Positions 1 to 6,526 of a stretch of 8,469 nt of DNA are shown one piece after another. The translations under genes and the position numbers were made by a program. The notes under the pieces were generated by a model. That model ran no database searches and was not told the DNA's origin. It saw only the letters and a program-made list of their open reading frames with translations. Origin of the DNA: an uncultured Acidimicrobiia bacterium. GTDB taxonomy: Bacteria; Actinomycetota; Acidimicrobiia; Spongiisociales; JAENVV01. The stretch covers positions 1 to 8,469 of the forward strand of contig CAJQPD010000012.1 in NCBI GenBank assembly GCA_905480085.1, in the 5' to 3' direction. The first letter of the stretch is position 1. The number at the start of each line of letters is the position of its first letter.

Positions 1-1544
1 CCTTGCCCGCTCGGACCTGTCCCGATGAAAACGGTTGCTGACCCGTCCGGATTGATCCTCACCAATCCAGAACCACTAAAGGATGCGGGGAGGCCGTACC
101 CGTCCCAGCCGAACCCGACCTCAGCCAGGACGGCGGGACCGAAGCCACAAACCTCGACGTAGGTTGACAAACCGACTCCGACATACCTGCCTTCAGATCT
201 CGCTTGTTCCGCCATCGCCTTCAGGCCGGCATAGTCAGAGCTGGCGAGCAACTTGTCCAGGTTGGTGGCGTAGTCGCCAGAATCCATCGAGAGGCCGATC
301 GGCACCGTCGCCGGAAACTCTTCCTTCTTGAAGAAGTTCTTCTTGCGCACGTCTCCGGGATGCATCCCGATCTCGGCCGCATACATGTCGATAGCCCGTT
401 CAAGGTAGTAGACAGCTTCGGGTCGTCCGGCTCCTCGATAGGCGTCGGTGGTCTGAGTGTTCGTAGTGACGCACTTGACGCTCCAGGCCAGCGGAATGTT
501 GTATTGACCGCTCGCCACATAGAGGGCCAGCAGCGGAATCGCCACGGTGAAATTCTGGCTGTAGGCACCCATATCGGCCAGCGCATCCAACTCATACCCG
601 AGGATTTCACCATCCCTGGTTCCGGTGATCGTCGCGGTGCCAATCCAGCCCCGGCCATGGGTGGTCGAATAGGCGGCCTCCCGACGGGTCTCCGTCCACC
701 GGACCGGGGTCTCAAGTTTGTGGGAAGCGAAACACACCAGGACTTCGTCTGGATAGACGTTCAACTTGCAGCCGAACCCTCCACCCACTTCCGGGGCGAT
801 CACATGGACGGCATTGACTGGCAAACCGAAGGTTTTGGCGATCGCTCCGGCTACCGCGTGAGGAATCTGACTCGACGTGTACAACGTGACCCGGTCGTAG
901 CCATGACTCCAGTCGGCTAACACTGCCCGCGGCTCGATAGCGGTCGGAATGAGACGCTGGTTGACCATCTCTTGGGACACAATGACCACATCGTCGCGCT
1001 CCTTGGCAGCCGCAATGACGGGGCGAAAATCTTCGAGTTCGAAAACCCCCGGCCACCAATCGTGCGACAACCAGGTGTGCAGAACATTCGACTCAAGGTC
1101 ATCGTGAATCTTCACTTCGTCAGTGGCAGAAAACTTCAGACCCACCGACGGTGGGAGTTGATCGTATTCGACCAGAACGGCCTCGGCCGCGTCCTCCGCC
1201 TGATAGCGCGTCTCGGCAACGACCATGGCCACCGCCTCTCCAACATGATTGACCACCCCATCGGCGAGCAGCGGCCGAAGCTTCCCGATCGGGATCTGGG
1301 CGAGCAGTGGTCCAAGGAATCGAACATCGTCGATTGTGTAAACGGCTCGTACCCCGGGGATCGCCAGAGCAGCGGATGTGTCGACCGACGTGATCCGAGC
1401 CCTGGCAAACGGACTCCGAACAAAGGCGACTGTTAGCTCGCCATTGAGCTTGATGTCGTCGACGTAGACACCCCGACCCTGGATCAGCGCCGGGTCCTCT
1501 TTCCTTCGAACAATCCCACCAACCTGACTCATCGTGACGGTCAT
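1..1544 (-). CDS. Xanthine dehydrogenase/CO dehydrogenase-family molybdopterin-binding large subunit (CoxL-like, form II), partial
   Basis: Catalytic subunit of a molybdenum hydroxylase, which oxidises its substrate at a molybdopterin-cytosine-dinucleotide cofactor and passes electrons to the [2Fe-2S] subunit. The first 514 codons are intact and open in one frame; family members have roughly 750-800 residues, so the C-terminal third lies beyond the left edge. Seen: N-terminal a/b-hammerhead region (about residues 17-130, starting [11 protein letters not shown]), cofactor motif GGGFG at 254-258, active-site loop AYRGAGR at 368-374, and GTGPSGQG at the truncated end, a second cofactor-binding element. 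True (form I) CO dehydrogenases carry AYRCSFR in that loop; AYRGAGR marks form II, whose substrates are varied and often unknown. The ATG overlaps the small-subunit stop as ATGA, so translation is probably coupled; an in-frame ATG four codons later (1532) is the alternative start. The FAD-binding medium subunit is not in the window and may follow to the left. Confidence 0.93.
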   Translation of the reverse strand, partial: MTVTMSQVGGIVRRKEDPALIQGRGVYVDDIKLNGELTVAFVRSPFARARITSVDTSAALAIPGVRAVYTIDDVRFLGPLLAQIPIGKLRPLLADGVVNHVGEAVAMVVAETRYQAEDAAEAVLVEYDQLPPSVGLKFSATDEVKIHDDLESNVLHTWLSHDWWPGVFELEDFRPVIAAAKERDDVVIVSQEMVNQRLIPTAIEPRAVLADWSHGYDRVTLYTSSQIPHAVAGAIAKTFGLPVNAVHVIAPEVGGGFGCKLNVYPDEVLVCFASHKLETPVRWTETRREAAYSTTHGRGWIGTATITGTRDGEILGYELDALADMGAYSQNFTVAIPLLALYVASGQYNIPLAWSVKCVTTNTQTTDAYRGAGRPEAVYYLERAIDMYAAEIGMHPGDVRKKNFFKKEEFPATVPIGLSMDSGDYATNLDKLLASSDYAGLKAMAEQARSEGRYVGVGLSTYVEVCGFGPAVLAEVGFGWDGYGLPASFSGSGLVRINPDGSATVFIGTGPSGQ

Positions 1545-2044
1545 ACGACGGCCTCATCCCACTCGGCCGGCGGCGGGGTCTCGCCGCGCATCTTGGCGGC
1601 GGCGTACTCGATCGACTTCACGATGTTGTGGTACCCGGTGCACCGGCATAGGTTGCCCTCTATCCCATGACGGATCTCGTCTTCGGTGGGGCTCGGGTTG
1701 GCGGCGATTAGAGCGGCACCCGACATGATCATGCCCGGGGTGCAGTAGCCACACTGGAGACCGTGACGTTCCCAGAATCCTTCTTGGACCGGATGGAGGT
1801 CCTCACCATTGGCCATACCTTCAATGGTGGTGATGTTGGCGCCATCGGCCTGGACCGCCAGCACCGTGCACGACTTGGTGGCTTCTCCATCGACATGAAC
1901 GGTGCACGCACCGCAATATGAGGTCTCACAGCCAATGTGGGTACCGGTCAAGGCGAGTTCTTCACGAATAAAATGGACCAGCAGGGTGCGGGGCTCAACG
2001 TCGCCGTTTACCAATCGTCCGTTGACAGTCATCGATACCTTCAT
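1541..2044 (-). CDS. [2Fe-2S]-binding small subunit of the same molybdenum hydroxylase (CoxS/XdhC-type)
   Basis: Electron-transfer subunit carrying two [2Fe-2S] clusters between the molybdenum site and the flavin subunit. The 167-residue protein has the usual family length. The N-terminal plant-type ferredoxin domain has C39, C44, C47 and C59 ([10 protein letters not shown], then KSC). The C-terminal all-helical domain has C98, C101, C133 and C135 (QCGYCTPG and LCRCTGY); Q97 is the conserved glutamine next to the cofactor in this family. The frame stays open upstream to 2161, but that extension has no family similarity and would overlap the preceding gene. The start at 2044 is chosen because a clear GAGGAG ribosome binding site lies 7 bases before it. 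The stop overlaps the large-subunit start by 4 bases, so the two subunits form an operon. Family assignment is secure; the substrate is not known. Confidence 0.95.
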   Translation of the reverse strand: MKVSMTVNGRLVNGDVEPRTLLVHFIREELALTGTHIGCETSYCGACTVHVDGEATKSCTVLAVQADGANITTIEGMANGEDLHPVQEGFWERHGLQCGYCTPGMIMSGAALIAANPSPTEDEIRHGIEGNLCRCTGYHNIVKSIEYAAAKMRGETPPPAEWDEAVV

Positions 2045-2051
2045 ACAGACA

Positions 2052-2057
2052 CTCCTC
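2052..2057 (-). promoter_or_regulatory. Ribosome binding site of the [2Fe-2S] subunit gene
   Basis: GAGGAG on the minus strand, 7 bases before the ATG at 2044. It fixes the start of the small-subunit gene against the longer in-frame ATG at 2161. The 100-base gap upstream (2045-2144) is long enough for an operon promoter; the best -10-like string there is TAGATT, but no matching -35 was found. Confidence 0.75.
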
Positions 2058-2144
2058 TGTGGCATGTGCGGGTGTACGGACAAATCTACCGAAGTCACCC
2101 GACACCGGACCCTTGCATCGTGGTTTATCTTTTGAAGGCAGTAT

Positions 2145-3383
2145 CTATTCGGTCGACTCAACGCGGTCGAACCGGGCCACGGTTTCGATGTGATAGGTCT
2201 GCGGGAACATATCCACCGGTGAAACCCACTTCAAGGCGTAGCCGTACTCGACGAGCGTTTTTGCGTCACGGGCGAACGAAGCCGGGTCGCATGAGACGTA
2301 GGCAACCCGCCTCGGGCGAGCATCAATGAGGGCATCAACCCCGGCCGCACCAAGTCCGGTGCGGGGTGGATCACAAACCGCGATCGTCCAGTCGTCATAT
2401 TCCCCGGCCGATTCTTCAAAAGGAATACCAACAATGTCGGCGGCCGGCCCATCGGCCGCTTCGAGGTTGTGTTCCAAATCCCGCAGACCGAGCGGCGAGG
2501 TCTCCACCGCGATCAACTGGGAAACCAACTGGCCAAGAGCTACCGAAAAGAGCCCTCCACCGGCGTAGGCATCGAGCAAGACATCGTCCTTTTCAGGTTC
2601 AAGAGCCTCTGTCACAAGGCGGATGAGGGCCTCGGCACCCCAGGTGTTGTTCTGAAAGAACCCATTGGCGGTGATCCGATACCGGTGACCGGCCACTTCC
2701 TCATACAGGTGCATCTGACCTTGCTCCACCGAGGGTGTGCCGCGGCGAACCCGGGCGATCGGCACCCCCCAATTCTTGGCCGATTCCGGCAATCTCCCCG
2801 TCACAATGGCCAGAACCTGTTCGGTATTGACACCGGCCCTGATAGTCAGCGAATTGAGGCCGTCGATATTGCCAAGTCGCTGGTACAGCTCGGCCAACGC
2901 CGGGACCAGCAATAGGCATTCATCAATCGGAACCTCGACCCGGGTGCTTCCCTTGTACAGCGCCGGCTTGCCACCGGCAATCTGGAAATCCATCCGGTTT
3001 CGATACCCGAATGGCGGTCCGGGAGTCTCCACCGGACGCACATCAACATCGGTCAGGCCAGCCAGATGTTGCAGCTGCGATTCTACGACACCTTGTTTCC
3101 ACGCCACCTGGGTGGCCAGCGGGGCGTACTGCCACTGGCACCCGCCACATTCTCCGAAATGAGCGCACGGAGGGGCGACACGATCAGACGACGGCTCGAT
3201 GATCTCAACCAACTCGGCTCGCGCCCAAGCACCCTTGTCCTTGGTGATCTGAACCCTGGCTTGCTCGCCCGGCATGACCCCAGCAACGAAAATGGCTTTA
3301 CCGTCAACCTTGGCTACCGCCTCGCCGCCATGGGCAAGGTCGTGGGGAGTGACCGAAAGGACCTCAGGGATCTGATCTGACAT
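2145..3383 (-). CDS. TrmA/RlmD-family RNA (uracil-C5)-methyltransferase with TRAM domain and Fe-S cysteines
   Basis: S-adenosylmethionine-dependent enzyme that methylates C5 of a uridine in RNA, most likely 23S rRNA as RlmD or RlmCD do. The 412-residue length fits. Seen in order: N-terminal TRAM-like barrel (about 5-62); cysteines C73, C79, C82 and C156 placed as the [4Fe-4S] ligands of RlmD-type enzymes; FFQNN at 242-246; SAM motif I DAYAGGG at 271-277; DPPRTG at 338-343; catalytic cysteine C365 in YVSCDP; and the C-terminal MFPQTYHIE (392-400) with the likely general base E400. All expected catalytic residues are present. Which uridine is modified cannot be read from sequence, so no symbol is given. 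The gene lies 111 bases downstream of DUF2017 and 100 bases upstream of the molybdenum hydroxylase operon, all on the same strand; functional links are not implied. No Shine-Dalgarno is seen; a -10-like TAGCCT stands six bases before the ATG. Confidence 0.93.
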   Translation of the reverse strand: MSDQIPEVLSVTPHDLAHGGEAVAKVDGKAIFVAGVMPGEQARVQITKDKGAWARAELVEIIEPSSDRVAPPCAHFGECGGCQWQYAPLATQVAWKQGVVESQLQHLAGLTDVDVRPVETPGPPFGYRNRMDFQIAGGKPALYKGSTRVEVPIDECLLLVPALAELYQRLGNIDGLNSLTIRAGVNTEQVLAIVTGRLPESAKNWGVPIARVRRGTPSVEQGQMHLYEEVAGHRYRITANGFFQNNTWGAEALIRLVTEALEPEKDDVLLDAYAGGGLFSVALGQLVSQLIAVETSPLGLRDLEHNLEAADGPAADIVGIPFEESAGEYDDWTIAVCDPPRTGLGAAGVDALIDARPRRVAYVSCDPASFARDAKTLVEYGYALKWVSPVDMFPQTYHIETVARFDRVESTE

Positions 3384-3389
3384 GAGACC

Positions 3390-3395
3390 AGGCTA
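3390..3395 (-). promoter_or_regulatory. Possible -10 element for a leaderless methyltransferase transcript
   Basis: TAGCCT on the minus strand, separated by six bases from the ATG at 3383. Transcription from such an element would begin at or next to the start codon, a leaderless arrangement common in Actinobacteria and consistent with the missing Shine-Dalgarno. No convincing -35 hexamer was found, so this is tentative. Confidence 0.3.
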
Positions 3396-3494
3396 CCGCT
3401 CACCAACGGTGACTGGTTCGTGACCGGCGAACCGGGCTTCCTGGCGGTGGCCGTCAACCCGACCAAAGGTCAGCCGGCGGAGGCGGTAATGCGG

Positions 3495-3953
3495 CTAACT
3501 GCTGCCCTCGGGGAGTTCGTCCGAAAGAATCTCGACCAGGCTCGACTGGAGCCAGGATAGGTAGTGAAGAACGGCCAATTCCTCACTATCTTCGTCATCT
3601 TCCCAGTCATTGTCGACCACCCCCAACCGGCTGGCGATGAGCAACCGGCTTTCGCCAAGAACCCGCAGCCATGCCTCTGCCTCAGCCCGACTGAGAAAGA
3701 CACCGTCGGCGGCGGCGTCAAGCGTCAGGCTCACAGCCGATTGGTCAGCCGCTCTGGCCTGGCTGCGCTCGGACTCGATAAGTCGGCGATATTGCGCATC
3801 TTCTTCGGGCTCGTCCGGGTAGGCACGCACCGGCAGAGCCGGGTCGTCGCCCGATGCCTCAACCAGCTCGATGACATCTTTGAGTAGGACGATCTGCCAA
3901 CCGGCCAACTGAACCTTGATCCCACCTGGTTCAAGACCGAATGCTTCGCTCAC
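3495..3953 (-). CDS. DUF2017 family protein, ClpS-associated
   Basis: A 152-residue protein matching my memory of the actinobacterial DUF2017 family, which usually follows clpS; its molecular function is not known to me. Seen: an N-terminal strand-rich part (IKVQLAGWQIVLLKD), the segment AYPDEPEEDAQYRRL (44-58), a helical block LSRAEAEAWLRVLGESR (87-103) running into LLIASRLGV, a strongly acidic stretch with eight D/E among residues 114-125, and the C-terminal helix YLSWLQSSLVEIL (131-143). The frame is open up to 4157, but that part lies antiparallel over clpS and looks like a frame shadow. The GTG at 3953 is chosen because it overlaps the clpS stop as GTGA and leaves a protein of family-like start and size. 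The overlap implies translational coupling with clpS. A role in ClpS/Clp proteolysis is inferred from context only. Confidence 0.85.
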   Translation of the reverse strand: MSEAFGLEPGGIKVQLAGWQIVLLKDVIELVEASGDDPALPVRAYPDEPEEDAQYRRLIESERSQARAADQSAVSLTLDAAADGVFLSRAEAEAWLRVLGESRLLIASRLGVVDNDWEDDEDSEELAVLHYLSWLQSSLVEILSDELPEGSS

Positions 3954-4231
3954 GCTCGCTCGATGGTGGCCGAGAGACCAAACCGATGGAGGCGGTGGCA
4001 GTCCATCTCGATCTTCTCGCGCGGCCCTGAAGCAACTGCGGACCGGCCCTCGTTGTGCACCTGCAACATCAATTTGGTCGCCTTGTCTTTGGGGTAGCCG
4101 AACAATGTGCGCAGCACATACACCACGTAGACCATGAGGTTCACGGGATCGTCCCACACCACCACTTGCCAGACGGGCGTTGTGACCTTCGAGTCCTCAA
4201 TCGTTGTGGAAGGCTGAGTCGTCACGCCCAT
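3950..4231 (-). CDS. clpS: ATP-dependent Clp protease adaptor ClpS
   Basis: Adaptor that binds substrates bearing N-degrons (destabilising N-terminal residues) and delivers them to the ClpC/ClpA-ClpP protease in the cytosol. The 93-residue protein has a short variable N-terminus (1-18) and the ClpS core from about 19. Seen: WDDPVNLM (26-33), where D27 and D28 match the acidic N-degron-binding pair of E. coli ClpS; helix VVYVLRTLFGY; and LMLQVHNEG (54-62), where H59 matches the conserved pocket histidine. The position of E. coli M40 is leucine (L32), as in mycobacterial ClpS from memory. The ATG at 4231 is chosen because upstream in-frame codons (open to a TTG at 4303) encode no recognisable ClpS sequence, though no strong Shine-Dalgarno fixes it. 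It is followed without a gap by the DUF2017 gene. Confidence 0.93.
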   Translation of the reverse strand: MGVTTQPSTTIEDSKVTTPVWQVVVWDDPVNLMVYVVYVLRTLFGYPKDKATKLMLQVHNEGRSAVASGPREKIEMDCHRLHRFGLSATIERA

Positions 4232-4296
4232 TACGGTACCAACCCCCGACCGCCGACGGTAAGAACGCGAAAACATTTGTTGGGGTAGGCTCGGCA

Positions 4297-4324
4297 TTGG
4301 CAAGATATTACGATAGTTTATGAT
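4297..4324 (+). promoter_or_regulatory. Sigma-70-type promoter of the small-barrel protein/ATPase operon
   Basis: TTGGCA at 4297-4302 (five of six to TTGACA) and TATGAT at 4319-4324 (five of six to TATAAT) with a 16-base spacer. The start point would fall near 4331, leaving a leader of about 20 bases that contains the GGGAGG ribosome binding site. This is the best promoter match in the window and lies in its most AT-rich stretch. Confidence 0.7.
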
Positions 4325-4328
4325 ATCT
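4303..4328. repeat. Inverted and direct repeats overlapping the promoter, candidate operator
   Basis: The arms AGATAT (4303-4308) and ATATCT (4323-4328) form a perfect 6-base inverted repeat. Inside it, TTACGATA (4308-4315) and TTATGATA (4318-4325) are direct repeats, seven of eight identical, spaced exactly 10 bases, one helical turn. They cover the spacer and -10 box of the promoter. A repressor site is plausible, but short repeats in AT-rich DNA can arise by chance. Confidence 0.35.
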
Positions 4329-4341
4329 AACGTAACCGACT

Positions 4342-4347
4342 GGGAGG
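4342..4347 (+). promoter_or_regulatory. Ribosome binding site of the 100-residue protein
   Basis: GGGAGG three bases before the ATG at 4351. The spacing is short but the match is strong, and it supports this start codon. Confidence 0.6.
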
Positions 4348-4350
4348 CTC

Positions 4351-4653
4351 ATGGATCCGCTTCGACACCCCGATCTCGTGGAAATCTCGCGCACCCTTCG
4401 GCACCAGCTCGATTCGGTACTCGCCGCCGAACAACAAGCGGCTCGAGCAACGCTCCGGCGCCGGCGCACCATGCACGACCGACTCCTGGAAGCTGAAGAC
4501 CGAAGCGAAGCCATCGATATCACGCTGACCACCGGGGAGACGTTCTCGGGTCATCTGGTGGCAGTTGGCGCCGATCACATACTCGTTGCCGACCTGCGCA
4601 CCGAGACCTACGTTGATCTGAATCATGTGGTCAGCTGCCGATTCCATAGCTGA
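4351..4653 (+). CDS. Small protein with basic helical N-terminus and Sm-like/small-barrel C-terminus
   Basis: A 100-residue protein I cannot assign to a named family. Residues 8-52 are predicted helical by eye (LVEISRTLRHQLDSVLAAE and onward) and include a basic cluster RRRR at 36-39. Residues 54-98 alternate short strands with turns: IDITLTTGETFSGHL (55-69), a following GADHILVADL, then TYVDLNHVVSCRF. The pattern 'strand, TG turn, strand with G, strand, polar-hydrophobic strand' resembles Sm-like or other small SH3-like barrels, which often bind RNA or partner proteins. There is no signal peptide or membrane segment. It has its own promoter and ribosome binding site, and its TGA is one base from the start of the ATPase gene, so the two are almost certainly co-transcribed and probably act together. 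The fold assignment is an inference from pattern only. Confidence 0.75.
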   Translation: MDPLRHPDLVEISRTLRHQLDSVLAAEQQAARATLRRRRTMHDRLLEAEDRSEAIDITLTTGETFSGHLVAVGADHILVADLRTETYVDLNHVVSCRFHS

Positions 4654-4654
4654 C

Positions 4655-5668
4655 ATGCGACCCCGGGTGGCGACCGTGTTGACCGCCCAGCCGTGGGAAG
4701 CCCGGCTTGCGGACATGGCCAGAACTTCGGGTGGCGTACGGCTCGTATGTCGGGCCTACGATCCGGGCGATGTTCCCCGGGACGTAGATGTCATCATCGG
4801 TGGTTCAGAAACGGCCTGGATGACCCCCGCCTGCATCAAGGACTGGCTGGCACGCGGGATCAGGGTGATAGGTATCCACCCGCCGACAGATCGGCCCGGC
4901 AAACGACTGTTCGAAGAGGCTGGAGCCGACGCCGTACTCAGCTCCGTCGAGAGACCCGAGGTGCTGTTGGCGATGGCCCGCAGCCTCAGCACATTTCCAT
5001 CTCCACCGGCGTTCGGCCCCCGAGTCACCGTTGTTTCAGGGCCGGCCGGCGCCCCGGGTCGCACCGAATCTGCCGTGGCCATCGCCTGTCTACTCAGTCG
5101 GTCAACCTCGACCCTGCTCATCGACCTCGATCACCGTTCGCCGTCGATCGCCCTTCGCCTTGGTATGCCTCCCACCCCCAACATCGATGAAGCCATCGAT
5201 ACGATCCGTTCTCGCGGGGTGGTACCCGATGCCGCCATCCAGAAGTTCGGCAACATCCAGGTTCTGGCCGGCACGTTCAGACACACAATCGATCAGGCGC
5301 ATACGAGGCGCGACGTTCTGTGGGCGGCCAGGGACCGAGCCGACCACATCGTCGTCGATGGCGGCTCACCGGACGAGGGTGACCCCCTCCTTGAGGTGGC
5401 AACCGACACCATTTTGGTCTGTGACGCCAGCCCGATTGGCCTGGTCCGAGCAGCCGCCCTGGCTCGTTGGTGGACGGCTCCGCCGCCGATGGTCTTGCTG
5501 AACCGGACCCCTACGGAACCTGACGACATGGTACGAACGGCCCGCCATGCTCTCGGGTTGGACCCACGGGTCCTCGTCCCATACCAGCCAGCCATCCGCC
5601 AGGCATCGGTAAGAGCCGAACCACCCCCCGAAGGGCTGCTTGATCAACTCGCCCCGCTGGTTGGTTAG
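4655..5668 (+). CDS. CpaE/MinD-like P-loop ATPase with receiver-like N-terminal domain and degenerate Walker A
   Basis: A 337-residue cytosolic protein. Residues 1-112 look like a receiver (CheY-like) fold ending in EEAGADAVLSSVERPEVLL, a typical last strand and helix; the expected phospho-acceptor aspartate after DVDVII is glycine, so it is a pseudo-receiver. Residues 123-337 are a ParA/MinD/CpaE-type domain: P-loop GPAGAPGRTE (129-138), LLIDLD (154-159, aspartates D157 and D159 as in the switch I region), HIVVDGG as the Walker B/switch II equivalent, and VLLNRT as the nucleotide-base contact. The P-loop has Arg136 where lysine is usual and Ala131 at the MinD signature lysine. CpaE proteins position pilus or cell-pole machinery, but no pilus gene is present here, so the role is open. 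The frame is open from an ATG at 4625, but 4655 is preferred because it follows the upstream stop by one base. Confidence 0.82.
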   Translation: MRPRVATVLTAQPWEARLADMARTSGGVRLVCRAYDPGDVPRDVDVIIGGSETAWMTPACIKDWLARGIRVIGIHPPTDRPGKRLFEEAGADAVLSSVERPEVLLAMARSLSTFPSPPAFGPRVTVVSGPAGAPGRTESAVAIACLLSRSTSTLLIDLDHRSPSIALRLGMPPTPNIDEAIDTIRSRGVVPDAAIQKFGNIQVLAGTFRHTIDQAHTRRDVLWAARDRADHIVVDGGSPDEGDPLLEVATDTILVCDASPIGLVRAAALARWWTAPPPMVLLNRTPTEPDDMVRTARHALGLDPRVLVPYQPAIRQASVRAEPPPEGLLDQLAPLVG

Positions 5669-5671
5669 CCG

Positions 5672-6478
5672 CTACCGGGCTGACGGATACGTGCCAAGGT
5701 GATGGACCGATTCCATCGCCGAGGGCATCGGGTCGAACACCCGATCGAACCCGGCTCTACCCGGTTCGTGCAGCAAGTCGACAAAGAAACGATATTGCCA
5801 GGCCTCATCGCCCGGCCGGGACTCAATCCTCGTCAGGTTGGCACCACGGAGACCCAATTCTGTGAGGGCCAACGCCAGTGCCCCCGGCCGGTGAGCGCCG
5901 GCAAACGCCACCGAGGTCTTGTTGGCATTCAGCGCAAAGGGAGACTCGCCTCTGGCGAGTACAACGAATCGGGTCGTGTTGTGCTGGCGATCAACCACCC
6001 CCTCGGCAAGCACTTCCAGGCCATAGGCGGCGGCCGCCTTGGTCGGGGCCAGGGCGGCATGACCAGGATCCCCCAGCTCGGAAACCAATCTGACCGCTCC
6101 GGCCGTGTCATGTTCCGGCATGGCGATATACCCACCTGTCACGAGGGCACCCTCCGCCTGGCGAAGCGCCTCGGGGTGTGAATGAACGGTGGTCACCTGC
6201 TTGGCATCGGCGCCGGGAAGACCGAGCAACGCATAATGGATTTCCAAAAAGTACTCGCGAACGATCGTCAATCCGCCCCCAACCAGTCGATCGAGTACTG
6301 GAAGGATGCTGCCGGTAGTCGAATTCTCAATCGGCATGACGAGAAGTTCGACAGATCCCTCTGCGATCGCCGCAAAGGCTTCGGCAAAGCTGTGATAGCC
6401 GACCGACTTGCGGTCTGGATACATCGATACAGCAGCTTCATAACTATTCGAGTGAGGCTCGCCCTGGTATCCAATCAT
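5672..6478 (-). CDS. pheA: Prephenate dehydratase
   Basis: Converts prephenate to phenylpyruvate with loss of water and CO2, the committed step of phenylalanine synthesis in the cytosol. This is a 268-residue monofunctional enzyme without chorismate mutase. The catalytic PDT domain (1-182) shows YQGEP near the start, PIENSTTGSI (49-58), HSHPEALRQ (99-107) and HNTTRFVVL (166-174) with the catalytic T169-R170-F171. The ACT regulatory domain (about 187-262) has RPGALALAL (197-205) and ESRP (219-222), the sites through which phenylalanine inhibits the family. The ATG at 6478 places YQGEP at residues 4-8, as in homologues. No Shine-Dalgarno is seen; TATGCT at 6487-6492 may be the -10 of a nearly leaderless transcript. 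Its stop is only 3 bases from the stop of the convergent ATPase gene. Confidence 0.96.
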   Translation of the reverse strand: MIGYQGEPHSNSYEAAVSMYPDRKSVGYHSFAEAFAAIAEGSVELLVMPIENSTTGSILPVLDRLVGGGLTIVREYFLEIHYALLGLPGADAKQVTTVHSHPEALRQAEGALVTGGYIAMPEHDTAGAVRLVSELGDPGHAALAPTKAAAAYGLEVLAEGVVDRQHNTTRFVVLARGESPFALNANKTSVAFAGAHRPGALALALTELGLRGANLTRIESRPGDEAWQYRFFVDLLHEPGRAGFDRVFDPMPSAMESVHHLGTYPSAR

Positions 6479-6486
6479 GGGTGTGG

Positions 6487-6492
6487 AGCATA
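6487..6492 (-). promoter_or_regulatory. pheA: Possible -10 element of pheA
   Basis: TATGCT on the minus strand, eight bases before the pheA ATG. It fits a start point at or one to two bases from the start codon. No good -35 was found at 16-18 bases. Confidence 0.35.
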
Positions 6493-6511
6493 ACCGCCCG
6501 TCGGAACCGAG

Positions 6512-6517
6512 TAATCT
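6512..6517 (+). promoter_or_regulatory. Possible -10 element of the GH13 gene
   Basis: TAATCT nine bases before the ATG at 6527, which lacks a Shine-Dalgarno. With the pheA element 19 bases away on the other strand, the 48-base divergent gap seems to hold two back-to-back promoters. The -35 region is not recognisable. Confidence 0.3.
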
Positions 6518-6526
6518 CCCCGCTGC

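Noticed and set aside
204..920. Plus-strand open frame of 238 codons
   Set aside because: It lies antisense to the well-conserved large subunit of the molybdenum hydroxylase and its translation has no recognisable domain; it reflects the codon bias of the real gene.
221..1059. Minus-strand frames inside the large-subunit region (221-715, 712-1059)
   Set aside because: They are in frames other than the one that continuously encodes the large subunit from 1544 to the window edge, and their translations are arginine-rich and featureless.
2045..2161. N-terminal extension of the [2Fe-2S] subunit to the ATG at 2161
   Set aside because: The 39 extra residues have no family similarity, overlap the end of the methyltransferase gene, and the GAGGAG site belongs to the ATG at 2044.
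2469..2915. Plus-strand open frame of 148 codons
   Set aside because: It is antisense to the methyltransferase gene, which carries all its catalytic motifs in the minus frame.
3954..4157. Upstream part of the DUF2017 frame
   Set aside because: It reads through clpS in another frame and resembles no DUF2017 sequence; the GTG overlapping the clpS stop explains the start better.
4232..4303. Longer ClpS starting at the TTG at 4303
   Set aside because: The extra residues do not resemble ClpS, and the region is AT-rich promoter DNA for the divergent operon.
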